Positions 28,094 through 43,000 of a DNA stretch of 64,000 bases are shown here, piece by piece. The notes under the pieces are model-generated. The model saw only the letters and a program-made list of their open reading frames with translations. It ran no database searches and had not been told where the DNA came from. Source of the stretch: Symsagittifera roscoffensis (lineage: Eukaryota; Xenacoelomorpha; Acoela; Convolutidae); the NCBI RefSeq assembly GCF_963678635.1, contig NC_087066.1, forward strand, positions 2,203,745 to 2,267,744, in the 5' to 3' direction. The stretch's first letter is position 1. Each line of letters starts with the position of its first letter. A program made the position numbers and the translations under genes.

Positions 28094-31000
28094 GTAAGCT
28101 CAGCTGCAATCAAAAAATGAACAAGCTTGTTTCTCCTTTTTTTAGAAACTGTTTTTAGGTTGGTGGCTGTTTCAGTGTAAACACTTGTCCCGAAAAACTT
28201 TTAAGTCAGTTACGCTTCACACAAAAGTGTTTTTTAAAACTTATAAAAAATTTTAGGCTAACACTATTAGTTCTGTTATAATGGTTCCAGTGGCGGAAGG
28301 GGGCGACAGCTTTCAACCCCTCTTCATATCTGGCTGCCAAAATTATTCCAAAAAGTCACCCTTTGCTATACTTTATCGAAGTCCATTTTAGACGCCAAAA
28401 TAACTGAATTTGAGATTTGAGGGGAAAGTGCGCGCCAAATAAGACACAACTTTTTGTTAAATTTTTTTTAAAAGTTCTGAATATATCATTGTTTCCCGGA
28501 AATTTTCGGAGAGCTCGGAAAACTAAATTGGTCTAACGAAAAAAAAATCCACAAAAATATCAAAATTATCAAATTATCGGCAAACTAACCCTTTCCCTAA
28601 AAATTTTTTTGTGAACGCCACTGGATGTCTCTAAAGCCTCTTTCCTTTTTTCATTGATTGAAAACTTTCAGTTACCCAAGGGTTTTTGTTGTATGACACG
28701 AACAACTACTTAACAAGAACTGGAATAACTTCCAAAAGAATAACCATGAAAATGATAAACCTTTGATAAATATCAACGAAACACCAACAATAACTTTTAA
28801 CAAGTTTTTCCCTCTAAAAACAGCAAAAAAATTACAGAAACAATATGGATAGACAAAAGAAATAGAAAATGCTGTGGCAAAATTTTTTTTAAAGTTGACA
28901 AAAAATATAAATTCCAGGTTGAATGCGGATTTGGTAGCATGTAAGAAGCAGTCGAACTTCGTCAAAAAAATTAATAACAGGCAGAAAAACTTAGTAACAA
29001 AACAGCTTGAACGAAAATCGGCAGATTACCCGCGAGTTCCTTGGCACTTTAAATGAACTAAAGGAAATACAAATAGCTATTCCAGTAAGTTTCACTTGTT
29101 AAAGCGCTGTTAACTATCGGGGGTGTTCTATCCAAAAACAATACCAATTGAAAGCCAATCACCATTACTGAGGAATCCCATGGGAGAAATAAATACGAAA
29201 TAGAAAGTCATTCTATCCTGATACAGTAAGACACTGCAAAGTTATAGAATTGAAAAAAAAATTAACACCATTGATCATTCCATTCTGCTTCAAAACTACA
29301 AAACAAGGACTTCTGAGGATCTATAAACAAGATTTTAAAATTGTACTTGAAATTTTCACTGATTAACGTTGAAAATGGTGTAGCGCAAGGCTTAATTCTA
29401 GTTCCATTGCTTTTCAAACTAAATGTAAATTGTTTATCTGTCAATACTAGCGAGAGTAGCTTATCTCTTCATCTAAACGATACGATACGGTCAATAAACT
29501 TAATGACTAAAGCCTACAGTTAAGCAAGGCACATCAAGCAGTCCATAATGAGGGCAACATAGTTTGCTAAAACAAACCTACTGTAAATGGCGACAAAACT
29601 AAATCAATCAACTTTGCAAAACAAAATTTTGGCAAACATTGAAAACTGTATTTTATTTAAAAATGATAAATTGAAGATTTTCAATTTTCAATTTCATTTT
29701 GACTCTAAACTGAGTTTTCACTTTCATAAACAGAAAAAAAAGTTAAAGTTAAAGTCTGTTTCAGAACACTTATTACGGAAAAAAGAACAAACTCAACAAG
29801 ACCGCTCGTATCAGGGCGAAGCCCTGAATGTTCCGACTGCCTTGTAAGGTTCATGGAGCAGCAGTAATAACATAAAAAAAATTAAATGAAATAAAATAAA
29901 ACGAATTTTTTTTTCTCTAAAATTTGAAAATTTTTATGAAAATCATCCCCCCACACGCCATATAAAGTACAAAAGGGAGATTTCGTTCCTTGTAACAAAT
30001 CAATTATGGCACATAAGCTTCTTTCAACCAATTTGGAATGATTTCAACCAAAATCTCCGCTTACGCGTTAGTAGCGCGAATTATATCGCGCGTTAATTGT
30101 CCCTAATTGGTCAAAATGGCAATCTTTAAATCCTCATAACTTTACGAAAAATGATCACAGGTGAAATATCTTTTCAAATTTAAGCTCGGGACAACAATAT
30201 CTTTCGAATGATACAAAAAATTCCGTCAAAAATAGCTAGTTAAAAAGTCGAAAATTGTCTGAAGAGAAACAAAACCCACCCCGAGCACAAACATTCCGTT
30301 ACTTTCGTATCGAAAGTCGGAACAATAAGGGAACTACGAGTAAAATTTACATTTTTCCTAGGAAACGAGTTGTTCGCATACAAATTTCTGAAGCTGTTAA
30401 CAAAATCAACAAGACTGCTCGTATCAGCGCGAAGCCGTGAATATTCCGACTGCCTTTAGGGTTTATGGAGCAGCAGTAATAACATTAAAAAATTAAATTA
30501 TATAAAATAAAGCGAAAATTTTTTTTTCTAAAATTTGAAATTTTTCATGAAAATCATCCCTCCACACGCCACATAAAGTACAAAAGAGTAGATTTCGCTC
30601 CTAGTAACAAATCAAATATGGCAAATAAGCTTCGTTCAACCAATTCAGAACAATTTATAAGACGGAATAAATCCCCGCTTACGCGTTAATAGCGCGAATT
30701 ATATCGCGCGTTAATTGTCCCAAATTGGTCAAAATGGCCAAAATAGCAAACTTTAAACCCTCATATTTTTTACGAAAAATGATCACAAATGAAATATTTT
30801 TTCAAGTTTAAGCTCAGGACAACAATACATTTTGATTGATATAAAAAAAATCCGTCAAAAATGGCTAGTTAAAAAGTCGAAATTTTTCTGAAGAAAAAAA
30901 ACCCACCCCTAGCACAAATATTCCGTTTCTTTCGTATCGAAAGTCGGAACAACAAAAAATGTAGAAACAAGACTGCTCGTATCAGGGCGAATCCTTGAAT

Positions 31001-34000
31001 GTTCTGACTGCCTTTTAAGGTTTGTGGAGCAGTAATAACATAAAAAAATTAAATTATATAAAATAAAGCGAAATTTTTTTTTCTAAAATTTGAAATTTTT
31101 TATGAAAATCATCCCCCCACATGACATATAAAGTACAAAGGAGTAGATTTCGCTCCTAGTAACAAATCAATTATGGCAAATAAGCTTCGTTCAACCAATT
31201 TAGAACAATTTATAAGACGGAATAAATCCCCGCTTACGCGTTAATAGCGCGAATTATATCGCGCGTTAATTGTCCCAAATTGGTCAAAATGGCCAAAATA
31301 GCAAACTTTAAACCCTCATATTTTTTACGAAAAATGATCACAAATGAAATATTTTTTCAAGTTTAAGCTCAGGACAACAATACATTTTGATTGATATAAA
31401 AAAAAATCCGTCAAAAATGGCTAGTTAAAAAGTCGAAATTTTTCTGAAGAAAAAAAACCCACCCCTAGCACAAATATTCCGTTTCTTTCGTATCGAAAGT
31501 CGGAACAACAAAAAATGTAGAAACAAGACTGCTCGTATCAGGGCGAATCCTTGAATGTTCTGACTGCCTTTTAAGGTTTGTGGAGCAGTAATAACATAAA
31601 AAAATTAAATTATATAAAATAAAGCGAAATTTTTTTTTTCTAAAATTTGAAATTTTTTATGAAAATCATCCCCCCACATGACATATAAAGTACAAAGGAG
31701 TAGATTTCGCTCCTAGTAACAAATCAATTATGGCAAATAAGCTTCGTTCAACCAATTTAGAACAATTTATAAGACGGAATAAATCCCCGCTTACGCGTTA
31801 ATAGCGCGAATTATATCGCGCGTTAATTGTCCCAAATTGGTCAAAATGGCCAAAATAGCAAACTTTAAACCCTCATATTTTTACGAAAAATGATCACAGG
31901 TAAAATATCTTTTCAAGTTTAAGCTCAGGACAACAATACCTTTTGATTGATATAAAAAATCCGTCAAAAATGGCTAGTTGAAAAGTCGAAATTTGTCTGA
32001 AGAAAAAAAACCCACCCCGAGCACAAATATTCCGTTACTTTCTTATCGAAAGTCAGAACAACTAGAAAGGAATGCGAAGCAAAAGTTCTACAACGAACAA
32101 TAAGTGATAGTGAGATAACTATGCGCATCACGAACCAAAAAATCAATCTTGATTAAACCTTAAATTTTTGAGAGATTTCCTAAAACAAAATCTTTACAAA
32201 TGGTCAACATTGTTTTATCAGTCTTTCCAAGTAAGCCAGAGTTCAACATAACAACAACTACAACAACAAAAAAATCAATTCAACGTTTTAACTACAATTT
32301 TCTAGAAATTTATATATAGCGCGGTTGCAGATTTCGTTAAGATCTGAAAATTCAAGACAATGAATATATATAGTTAAACTATTATTTTTTCTAAGAACAT
32401 TTTTTTTCGATTTCTGAATCTTGATCAAAAAAATTAAACTTTTGAGTTGCTAAATGTTCTGCTATGCGCGCTTTTCACTTTTTTGTTGAGTTGATTGAAA
32501 ACAGACCTTAACATACAATTGTATCCTTCCAATATATTGTCAGTCAATAATTTTGCTTATTTGTGTGTCATATAAGATACCATTACATTACATTGGAAAC
32601 AATTTTTTATGATTAGTATTAGGTAACTATAATGATTGCTATTTGCAACTTTGCGTGCGTGTCTTTTGTAGTGGACTATGACAGTGGGACTTCAGTGCAT
32701 ACTGCAGTAGTGACAGTGTCTGAGTCAGGAGGCACTGGCGTAGAGGCGGCCAAAGCAGCACACGACCAGGTCACACCACGTAGACATCTCTTACTCTCGT
32801 TTTCCACTATTACACTTTGTAAAGAACCAAAGAGAGTTAAGAATATATTGTGTTCCAATTTCCACTAATCTTCGTTTAATTGTTTTATTGATTGATACTT
32901 TTTAAGAAGTAAGGTGGTTCCATTTATTCGCAGCATTGAGATTTAGTTGACAATTGGCTTTGGATATCTTTTCATTTCTGCCAAAGACTATTGTCACGCA
33001 CAACAAAAAGTATGTGCGATGCGAGCCCGGACTAACCAAATGTGAATCATTAGTCCGTTTTGCTCGGCCTGTTTTTTTTTTCGAAATTTTGCCTTTGCCT
33101 ATATAGGGTCCTTCTAGTGTTTTGAGAGAGCTCGGGAAAGAAAGTTCGTCAACTACAAATTCGAATTAGTTTAAAAAAACTGAAAGTCACTCAACCTCGA
33201 GAAAACTTTAGATCCGCCATTGTTTCGGTAAAAACCATTGAAGATGCCTGAATTTTTTAAAATGCCGCATTTTCCATAAATGATCCGACATATGATTGCA
33301 CAATTTTCTACTGCATCATGGGAACTTTTTTTAATGACGTCAAAAACTTGTTCTGATGAATGATATGTGAAAAGACGGTTTGGATGTATGAATTAAATGT
33401 CTTGTTAATAAGCAAACCGTAGTTCAGAAAGTAAGTCGGAGACAATAAGATGGCTGTCATCCGAAGGTGACAGACAAACTCCGAAGGTTAAATACCGGTT
33501 AGCGCCAGACAGATAATTGAAATAGATAACACGACTAGAATTGAAACATGAACTAAATTTAGATACTATGACATTTCCCTCCTTGTAATAAATAATACTC
33601 AAATCCAATATCAAATGTTAACCGTAAACAATAGGGTTAATAATAAGTTTTCAAATCAACTACAGTTCTTTAAACACAAACTTTTGAGTTTTTTGCTGGT
33701 ACACAGCATGTCCTCTCCCTGGACCTTTCCATTTTAGCAAAGTTTTATAGATTGTTTTGAGCTCCATTTTATTCCTCATCTTTTCACTCTTTTTCTTCGA
33801 TAGCTCCGGCTTTGTCCGTTTTTCTAATGTTGTCAATCATGACCCCCCCATCTTGGTCACTGCGGTCCGCTTCCTGCCCGAACGTCTCGAGCTTGTTTCA
33901 TCCAACGAGCTGGCCGAATCTTGGCTAGAATAGGAAACAAGTCGTTGTTTCCGGCCCCGTTTCTTTCCCCCAGTTACTGATATCTGCTGTGGTTCGCGCT

Positions 34001-37000
34001 CCGTTTCTTGTGATTCGATTCCTTCGGTAATTGTTTCTTGTGGTTCGGCTCCTTCGGTATTTGTTCTCCCCCAGTCATTCCGGATTCCTGTTTCACCTGC
34101 CAACGTGTTTCCTTGTTCCGTCTCCTTATTACTGGGACGAACCACGAAGGCCTCTGGTTGAACTGGATCCCGTCCCCCACTAGATGGTCCCTGTCCATCT
34201 TCTCCACCGTTTTCTCGCCCTCTTGTTGGTTTCGCCACTAGGATGGTTGTACTCAGTGGTAACTGGTCCTCCGATTCTGAGTCGGAATTTTCTGCGGATT
34301 CCAAAATTTGGAATTTTGCTCCCTTTCCCATGATCGTTTGCTGACTTTCTTTAGTGCCTCTTGAGCTGCCCGGTTGGTGTTGTCTCAATTTGAGCTTCCT
34401 TTTCAGATCCCACGGCGTTGGCGGTGTGGGTAATGGTCCTCCCGGCATCCGCTTTTTAGGAACTTTGGCCTTCCTGAGCGCTACTCCTGATTTCCTAAGC
34501 ACCGCACCGTTACTCATTTTAATAGTATGTTCAGTTTGATCAACTATTTTGGACCTTAATGGTCTATACCTATTCATATTTCGCTCCCCGGTCCTCTGCA
34601 TTACCACTGCCGGTAATGCAGGGTCATTTGGTGCCCGTGCAATCCCAGTTTCATCATCTTGATTTGCTGCCTGTTCCTCGGCCAATCTTAGTGGTCCCCG
34701 TCTATTTTTCCGGTCATACTCAGTATCCGATCGGATTCCCCAGTTGGTGTCCATCGGCTTCGGCATTGTTTGAGCTATCGGGTCTCGTTCATCTAAACAT
34801 TCATATTTCGATCGTATTACATTTTCCCAATTTAGATTCCGTAACGTAGGTTTTTTAGTCAAGTTCCTGAGGACAGTATTAGCTTCCCGGCCGTGGTGCG
34901 CTTCGAACGGTGTTATATTGATGCGTTTTTCACAAATCTTAGGGCTCCGAGGGCTCTTTCAACCATTCGATCCAAGGGTTCCGGTTTATCCTCCCGCGCA
35001 TACGTCAGCACTGAATTTTTAATGCTACCAATCGTGCGCTCAACACATCCTGTTGCTCTATGGTCATTCACTGGCGAAATGAGGACTTCAATTCCTTGTT
35101 CATGGCAGAATGTTTTAACTTCCTTAGACATAAAGTTTGTTCCCTGGTCAACTCTGATTTGGCGGGGAACTCCATGAGCGATTATGTAGGCTTTTAAAAA
35201 TTTTATAATTTTATCCGAACGGTTCGAATTACAGACCATAGCTGATGGCCATCGAGAGAACCGGTCCACCGCCACCAAAACATACTTTTTAGATTCCTTC
35301 AAGTAGTTAATGGGTCCCCAAAAATCCAATTGGACTGATTCATTCGGCTCTTTTGGTTCAGGTATTTTCCCTATATCGTCCTTTGAACACATGTTTTTCA
35401 AATTCTTACCCGCTAATGTGCATTCCGGACAATTCCCAGCGATAGTTGCGAGACTACGAAACATGTAAGGGTACCAGATGTCCTTAGCGGCGTCGATCAT
35501 GCTGGATTTCCCGTGGTGATAATAGTGGAGTCTATTGACCACCGCCGTCTGCAAAGTATTAGGGATCACTAGCCTCTCGTCCATCCACAGGCATCCGTCT
35601 CTTACGTGGAAATCCTGAGTATACTGTGCGAAGTACTTACTCATTGCTGCAATTTTCGAGTGTAACTGGGGGTCTTTAGATTTAATTAACTCGATAATAG
35701 CTTGTAACTGTGGATCAGACTGGTATTGCGATTCTATAAATCGAAGATTAAATAATTCGGGAAGAGCGGATTGTTTGCTGACTACTTTACAATTTCTTGG
35801 TATAATAGACATGACTTTATTTTCCGGATTGACCGGTGGATAACTCTCACCAGGGTAAACCGACGGAATAGAAATAATAGTGTTGGTTTTAGTGCTCCGG
35901 ACTTCTGTTGTAACCGCCTGTATATTTACATCAATCTCCTCTATATCATCACTACTGCTAATGCTAGGGTGTCGTTCCAATAATTTCTTGAGTTTCCTTT
36001 CCATGGTTAAATTGCTTGAATTGTTAATGTTTATTGGCGAGTTTAAAGATTTTGAGTAACCAAACTTAGCTTCAATAATAGTCCCAACTGAATTTTTGCT
36101 AAACTCAATTGACCTGCCGGGAATGCAATTCGTCGCTTTGTGATTGGTCCAATTTCCGTCGCATGATCGCTCGCCCTCTACCGGTCGCTTTCTATTCGAT
36201 ATATTACAAATGCGTCTATTTTTAGTTACCGATGGAGACTCGAGTTTATTTCTAAATCCGAGGGCGGATCTAATTCTACTAATTTTCGCGACCGTAAACA
36301 TACTATCGTAGGTGCTAATCGGTTGAGGATTTAAACACGGGTGCCTTGAAAGATAATCAGCGAGTCCTATTTTTGCTCCGGGTTTATGTTCTACTTGAAA
36401 ATCGAACGGTATAAGACGATCTAACCATCTTGTCAATCTGCTGAACATTGTTTTGTTCTTTTTGTTGTTCCCATTTAGCAATGACACTAGTGCCTTATGG
36501 TCCGTAACTATTAAAAATTTTCTTCCCAGCACATAATTTCGGAAGTATTCCGCGCCCCACACAACTGCTAACATCTCCAATTCATTCGTTGAGTAATTTT
36601 TTCCGCTGCGTTCAAATACCGGGATGCGAATGATATTGGCCGCCAACCGTCGGAATTTAGTTGCTCAAGGACCGCTCCGAGCCCATTATGACTAGCGTCA
36701 CACACAATTCTTGTGTCTCTGTGTATATCAAAGTGCCGAAGTTCCACTATATTAGCCACTTGCTTTTTCAGGTTCTCGAATGATATTTGGCATTCATCGC
36801 TCCAGACAAAATCGTTTTTCCGGCTTAATAAGGGGCGTAATGACGCTGATGATTCCGCGAGCGCCGGAAGATATTTGTGCAAACTGTGAATGGAGCCCAT
36901 GAACGATTAAAGTTGTGACACCGTTTTTGGTGCTTTCAGCGATTCGATCGGATCTATTTTCCGGACGAGTGGCGTCACTCCTGTACGGGTTATTTTGTGT

Positions 37001-40000
37001 CCCAACCATTCACATTCTTTCCGCGCAAATTGGCATTTAATGAGCTTAAGTGCCATGTTTTCGCGATCCAGCTTCCGCAAAATTTTTTCAACAGTCGAGA
37101 TATGCTCGATCTCCGTGCCTTTGGTGACCACCAAGATGTCATCAATAAAAGCATGTGCCTGCGGAAATTCCGCAAGAATCGTGTCCATTACTCGTTGAAA
37201 CTCAGCTGGCATGGTAGTAAGACCGTAGAACCCCGTACGAAAGCGGTACGTGCCCGTTGATTTTCCTCCCACCAGCGAAAAATTGCATTGAACGCTCGTT
37301 TCCGAGCTAAGTGGTAATTGGCCGTACGCGTACGTAAGATCCATAGTAGAAAAATATATGTCCCCTGATTTCCGTTCGCTAATCGTTTGTCCTACCGTAT
37401 CCATAAGCTCCTCTATATTCGGCATTTGGTATTTGTTTTTGTGGACTTGCTTGTTTAACTCCCTTGATTCTAGCGCTAATTTTACTGATCCGTCCTTTTT
37501 CACTGTTATTACAATCGGGGAAACAAAATATTTATCCGAACATTCCTTTAGCTTTTCGATGTGTCCCTGCCGTAAAAGTTTATCAATTTCTTTATCAACC
37601 TTTTCTTGCAACGTGATGGGCACTCTACGTCCTTTTTGTTGAATTGGCGTTAACGTTTCGAAAAAATCCGCGTGTACCTTATAATTCTTAATTTTCCCGA
37701 CTCTGTTAAAAAGATTTTCAAACTGCTTACTGAAGTAGATCTGCCAGTTGTCTAGTGAGTCCTCCACATCCGTCTCCTCGACTGTGCCTTGGTCGCTCTG
37801 TACCGACATCACATTCCCCTCCGGTGCCTTCTGCACGATCTGTAGCCCAAGATTTGGCATTAGGTCTCGTCCAATAATTGATGGTCTGCTTCCTCCAATC
37901 ACTCTGATATTTGCGTTGATCACCCATCCGTTTGTTTCTAATAGTACGTCCATCGTTCCTAGTAGTCGTAATGGGTTGTTTCCGTAATCCCTGAACTCCT
38001 CATCCTCCGGTGCCGGTGCCTTCACCTTGACGCCTGCGGTGCCCAATGTCCGTTTCAATTCCCCAATGGTGAATATCGAAATCGGTGATCCACTGTCTAT
38101 CCACACGTTTGTTTGTTTTCCGTTTACCTTAATTGGTAGTCGAGAGCCGGCCACTTTTAGCTCTGTTTCCTTCCGAGATTTAATGGCCATAACAACGTAA
38201 TCCCCTGAGCTATCCGAATCCCACGATCGTTGTTTCTTGACCGGTTGTTTCTTGACCGGCGTATTAACCCAGCCGACGGAGTTCTCGTGCTGGGAATATG
38301 TGTCCTCCGCGTCGTCTACTTCAGTAGTTTCCATATCTTCCTGATTTTGAATCAGTCCCACTGCCGGTCTTCCCCGATTATTTCGCTTTCCCCTGCAAGT
38401 CCTCTCGTAATGTCCCGTCTTCCTGCAGAAGTTACACGTAGCATTTTTCGCTGGACACGTTGTGATGTGCTCCGGAGTAAAATTGGGTTGGTCACAGTTA
38501 TAGCATCTTCTGGAACCACCCCCTCTCATGTCTGCTCTCCCCCTAAACGATCCGCGGCCCCGCTGTCTGTTGTTTCTGTAACCACCTCGGATGGCCCCCA
38601 CTGGTTCCGTTTTGATTTGGAACGCACCAGCTCCGCCGGCATTTCCACTAGTTCGTCCCCCGGTTATCGATCCGTATGACTTAGCATATTTGAATCCACG
38701 TTCATATGAAAGTGCAATACGATACACCTCCTCTGGTGTCTTCGTCGAGCGGCATAGCTCGTTTTGGGCCTCCCTATTGTTCATATTTACGATGAACACA
38801 TCCCGCAAGATCCTGGTCTCCAATGCTCCAAAATTACATCGAGCGGCTAGCCCACTCAACACTGAGTGGAACTGTTCCAGCGATTCTCCTATTTGTTGCT
38901 TCCGTGCCAATAGTTGGAATGTTTCGTAGGTTTCGTTTCGTTCCTTCCGAAATTCGGTTTCGATAGTATCCAAAACTCGAGAGTACCTTGTTGCAGCTAG
39001 ATCCAGGTGTGGTTTTCTTTTATGTAGCTCATCCTGTCCTTTTTCTCCCAGGCACAAATACAAATTTGAGATAAGCGTTTGCTCCGACGCCAGACGATTT
39101 TTCCCATCGACTTCCTCTGGTAGATCTACAATTTGCGCTGCTGTTAACGTACTGGCATAATAGAAATTCCGTGGATTTATACTATGTTTGGCCACCATCC
39201 CCCATATAAAACGATTGAACCAGAACTCCCATAGCATTGGTGGTTCTGCGAGCGTCGATGGCCAAAACGATGTAATTCCCAGTGGGTTCTTCCCCCCACT
39301 TTGGCCTGTTGGCTGCGCCATGTGAAAAGACGGTTTGGATGTATGAATTAAATGTCTTGTTAATAAGCAAACCGTAGTTCAGAAAGTAAGTCGGAGACAA
39401 TAAGATGGCTGTCATCCGAAGGTGACAGACAAACTCCGAAGGTTAAATACCGGTTAGCGCCAGACAGATAATTGAAATAGATAACACGACTAGAATTGAA
39501 ACATGAACTAAATTTAGATACTATGACAGATATTATTTAGTAGATGACGCCAGAAAATTTGTACAGTTCATGGTTGACTTTCTAGTCTTTTTGTTGGGCG
39601 TAGGTGTTCACAATTAAAGTAATCGCACGCCCTGTGAACGACGGAGCCCCCGCGTGGACTACGAGTGTGTACACTTCGACAGTGAGCGACGCAGCCACCA
39701 TTGGGACCACTCTCACTCTGGACACTGCACTGGCATTCACAGAGCCAGACGAGGTGGACCCCACAGTCTACAATCCACACGGACTCCTCGCCATCCAGAG
39801 AACTGCCTGCTGTTAGTATGATACACTTTCTAGTACTCCAGCACATTAACACTAAGCACCCCAACCAACCATGCCTTTTTCCAGGCCCAACGATTGTGCC
39901 AAACTTGGATAAACTTGCTGGGAAACTCTTCCAATACATTGTTTTTTTTTAAATAATCAAAAGTTCTTTTAAAACTTATTTCATTGGAAAATTCTAAAGC

Positions 40001-43000
40001 GGCGCTAAAATTTTCTTCAACCGGGGATCCTATTTAGTTCAATTGAGTTTTCCAGTTCAGAATGCCTTTTGAGAACTGTTTTGCTCGTTGCAAACTTGAA
40101 ATACTTTTTTAGGTGTCGCCGATTGCCCGTTTTCCGTGGCTACAGACGATGGAACAATCACAGTGGTGCGCAGTCTGGCCTTAGTGCCAGCTTCGTGTGC
40201 AGTGAAGATGCGACTGGTGGACAGAGCCGGACTGTCCTCCACCGAGGCCACAGTGACGGTGACCATCACCCCCACCAACAGTGCCCCCCAATGCAGTCCC
40301 CCCTACTTCTCAATCAACATACCAGCAGACACTGGTAACTTGAGTAGCACTTTATACAGGCTTGTTTTCGATGGTATAGTATGCTCACTTAGTAGTATGA
40401 TGGTATGATGGTATAGTATGCTCACTTAGTAGTATGATGGTATGATGGTATAGTATGCTCACTTAGTAGTATGATGGTATGATGGTATAGTATGCTCACT
40501 TAGTAGTATGATGGTATGATGGTATAGTATGCTCACTTAGTAGTATGATGGTATGATGGTATAGTATGATCACTTAGTAGTATGACGGTATGATGGTATA
40601 GTATGCTCACTTAGTAGTATGATGGTATGATGGTATAGTATGCTCACTTAGTAGTATGATGGTATGATGGTATAGTATGCTCACTTAGTAGTATGATGGT
40701 ATGATGGTATAGTATGCTCACTTAGTAGTATGATGGTATGATGGTATAGTATGCTCACTTAGTAGTATGATGGCATGATGGTATAGTATGCTCACTTAGT
40801 AGTATGATGGTATAGTATGCTCACTTAGTAGTATGATGGTATGATGGTATAGTATGCTCACTTAGTAGTATGATGGTATGATGGTATAGTATGCTCAATT
40901 AGTAGTATGATGGTATGATGGTATAGTATGCTCACTTAGTAGTATGATGGTATAGTATGCTCACTTAGTAGTATGATGGTATGATGGTATAGTATGCTCA
41001 CTTAGTAGTATGATGGTATGATGGTATAGTATGCTCACTTGGTAGTATGATGGTATGATGGTATAGTATGCTCACTTAGTAGTATGATGGTATGATGGTA
41101 TAGTATGCTCACTTAGTAGTATGATGGTATGATGGTATAGTATGCTCACTTAGTAGTATGATGGTATGATGGTATAGTATGCTCACTTAGTAGTATGATG
41201 GTATAGTATGCTCACTTAGTAGTATGATGGTATAGTATGCTCACTTAGTAGTATGATGGTATGATGGTATAGTATGCTCACTTAGTAGTATGATGGTATG
41301 ATGGTATAGTATGCTCACTTAGTAGTATGATGGTATAGTATGCTCACTTAGTAGTATGATGGTATGATGGTATAGTATGATCACTTAGTAGTATGATGGT
41401 ATGATGGTATAGTATGCTCACTTAGTAGTATGATGGTATGATGGTATAGTATGCTCACTTAGTAGTATGATGGTATAGTATGCTCACTTAGTAGTATGAT
41501 GGTATAGTATGCTCACTTAGTAGTATGATGGTATGATGGTATAGTATGCTCACTTAGTAGTATGATGGTATGATGGTATAGTATGCTCACTTAGTAGTAT
41601 GATGGTATGATGGTATAGTATGCTCACTTAGTAGTATGATGGTATGATGGTATAGTATGCTCACTTAGTAGTATGATGGTATGATGGTATAGTATGCTCA
41701 CTTAGTAGTATGATGGTATAGTATGCTCACTTAGTAGTATGATGGTATAGTATGCTCACTTAGTAGTATGATGGTATAGTATGCTCACTTAGTAGTATGA
41801 TGGTATGATGGTATAGTATGCTCACTTAGTAGTATGATGGTATGATGGTATAGTATGCTCACTTGGTAGTATGATGGTATGATGGTATAGTATGCTCACT
41901 TAGTAGTATGATGGTATAGTATGCTCACTTAGTAGTATGATGGTATGATGGTATAGTATGCTCACTTAGTAGTATGATGGTATAGTATGCTCACTTAGTA
42001 GTATGATGGTATGATGGTATAGTATGCTCACTTAGTAGTATGATGGTATGATGGTATAGTATGCTCACTTAGTAGTATGATGGTATGATGGTATAGTATG
42101 CTCACTTAGTAGTATGATGGTATGATGGTATAGTATGCTCACTTGGTAGTATGATGGTATGATGGTATAGTATGCTCACTTAGTAGTATGATGGTATAGT
42201 ATGCTCACTTAGTAGTATGATGGTATGATGGTATAGTATGCTCACTTAGTAGTATGATGGTATGATGGTATAGTATGCTCACTTAGTAGTATGATGGTAT
42301 AGTATGCTCACTTAGTAGTATGATGGTATAGTATGCTCACTTAGTAGTATGATGGTATAGTATGCTCACTTAGTAGTATGATGGTATGATGGTATAGTAT
42401 GATCACTTAGTAGTATGATGGTATGATGGTATAGTATGCTCACTTAGTAGTATGATGGTATGATGGTATAGTATGCTCACTTAGTAGTATGATGGTATAG
42501 TATGCTCACTTAGTAGTATGATGGTATAGTATGCTCACTTACTAGTATGATGGTATGATGGTATAGTATGCTCACTTAGTAGTATGATGGTATGATGGTA
42601 TAGTATGCTCACTTAGTAGTATGATGGTATGATGGTATAGTATGCTCACTTAGTAGTATGATGGTATGATGGTATAGTATGCTCACTTAGTAGTATGATG
42701 GTATGATGGTATAGTATGCTCACTTAGTAGTATGATGGTATAGTATGCTCACTTAGTAGTATGATGGTATAGTATGCTCACTTAGTAGTATGATGGTATA
42801 GTATGCTCACTTAGTAGTATGATGGTATGATGGTATAGTATGCTCACTTAGTAGTATGATGGTATGATGGTATAGTATGCTCATTAATTACTGATTAAGA
42901 CCATCAAGTAAAGTAATGGTTAAAACTTCCGAAACAAAACAGCGTAGAGATCTCATTATATATTTAATGCTTACAACGTACACAACTATTCGTGGTTCTT

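Larger units (their letters stand above)
33366..39528 (-). mobile_element. Ty3/gypsy LTR retrotransposon, 6.16 kb, full length but with broken pol
   Basis: 208-bp LTRs at 33366-33573 and 39321-39528, identical by eye, TG..CA. Target duplication GATA (33362-33365 and 39529-39532). Polypurine tract AAGGAGGGAAA next to the 3' LTR (complement of 33574-33584). A single Gag-Pol reading line carries CCHC, protease, RT, RNase H and DD35E integrase but is interrupted by one in-frame TAA and two frame changes. It sits antisense in a cadherin intron. Confidence 0.95.

Noticed and set aside
17861-36909. Reassigned genetic code with TAA = glutamine, to explain TAA inside both elements
   Set aside because: The transporter and all cadherin exons contain no in-frame TAA and use CAA/CAG normally, and several element ORFs end sensibly at TAA.
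40371-42883. CRISPR-like array
   Set aside because: There are no unique spacers; the whole unit repeats, so it is a minisatellite in an animal intron.
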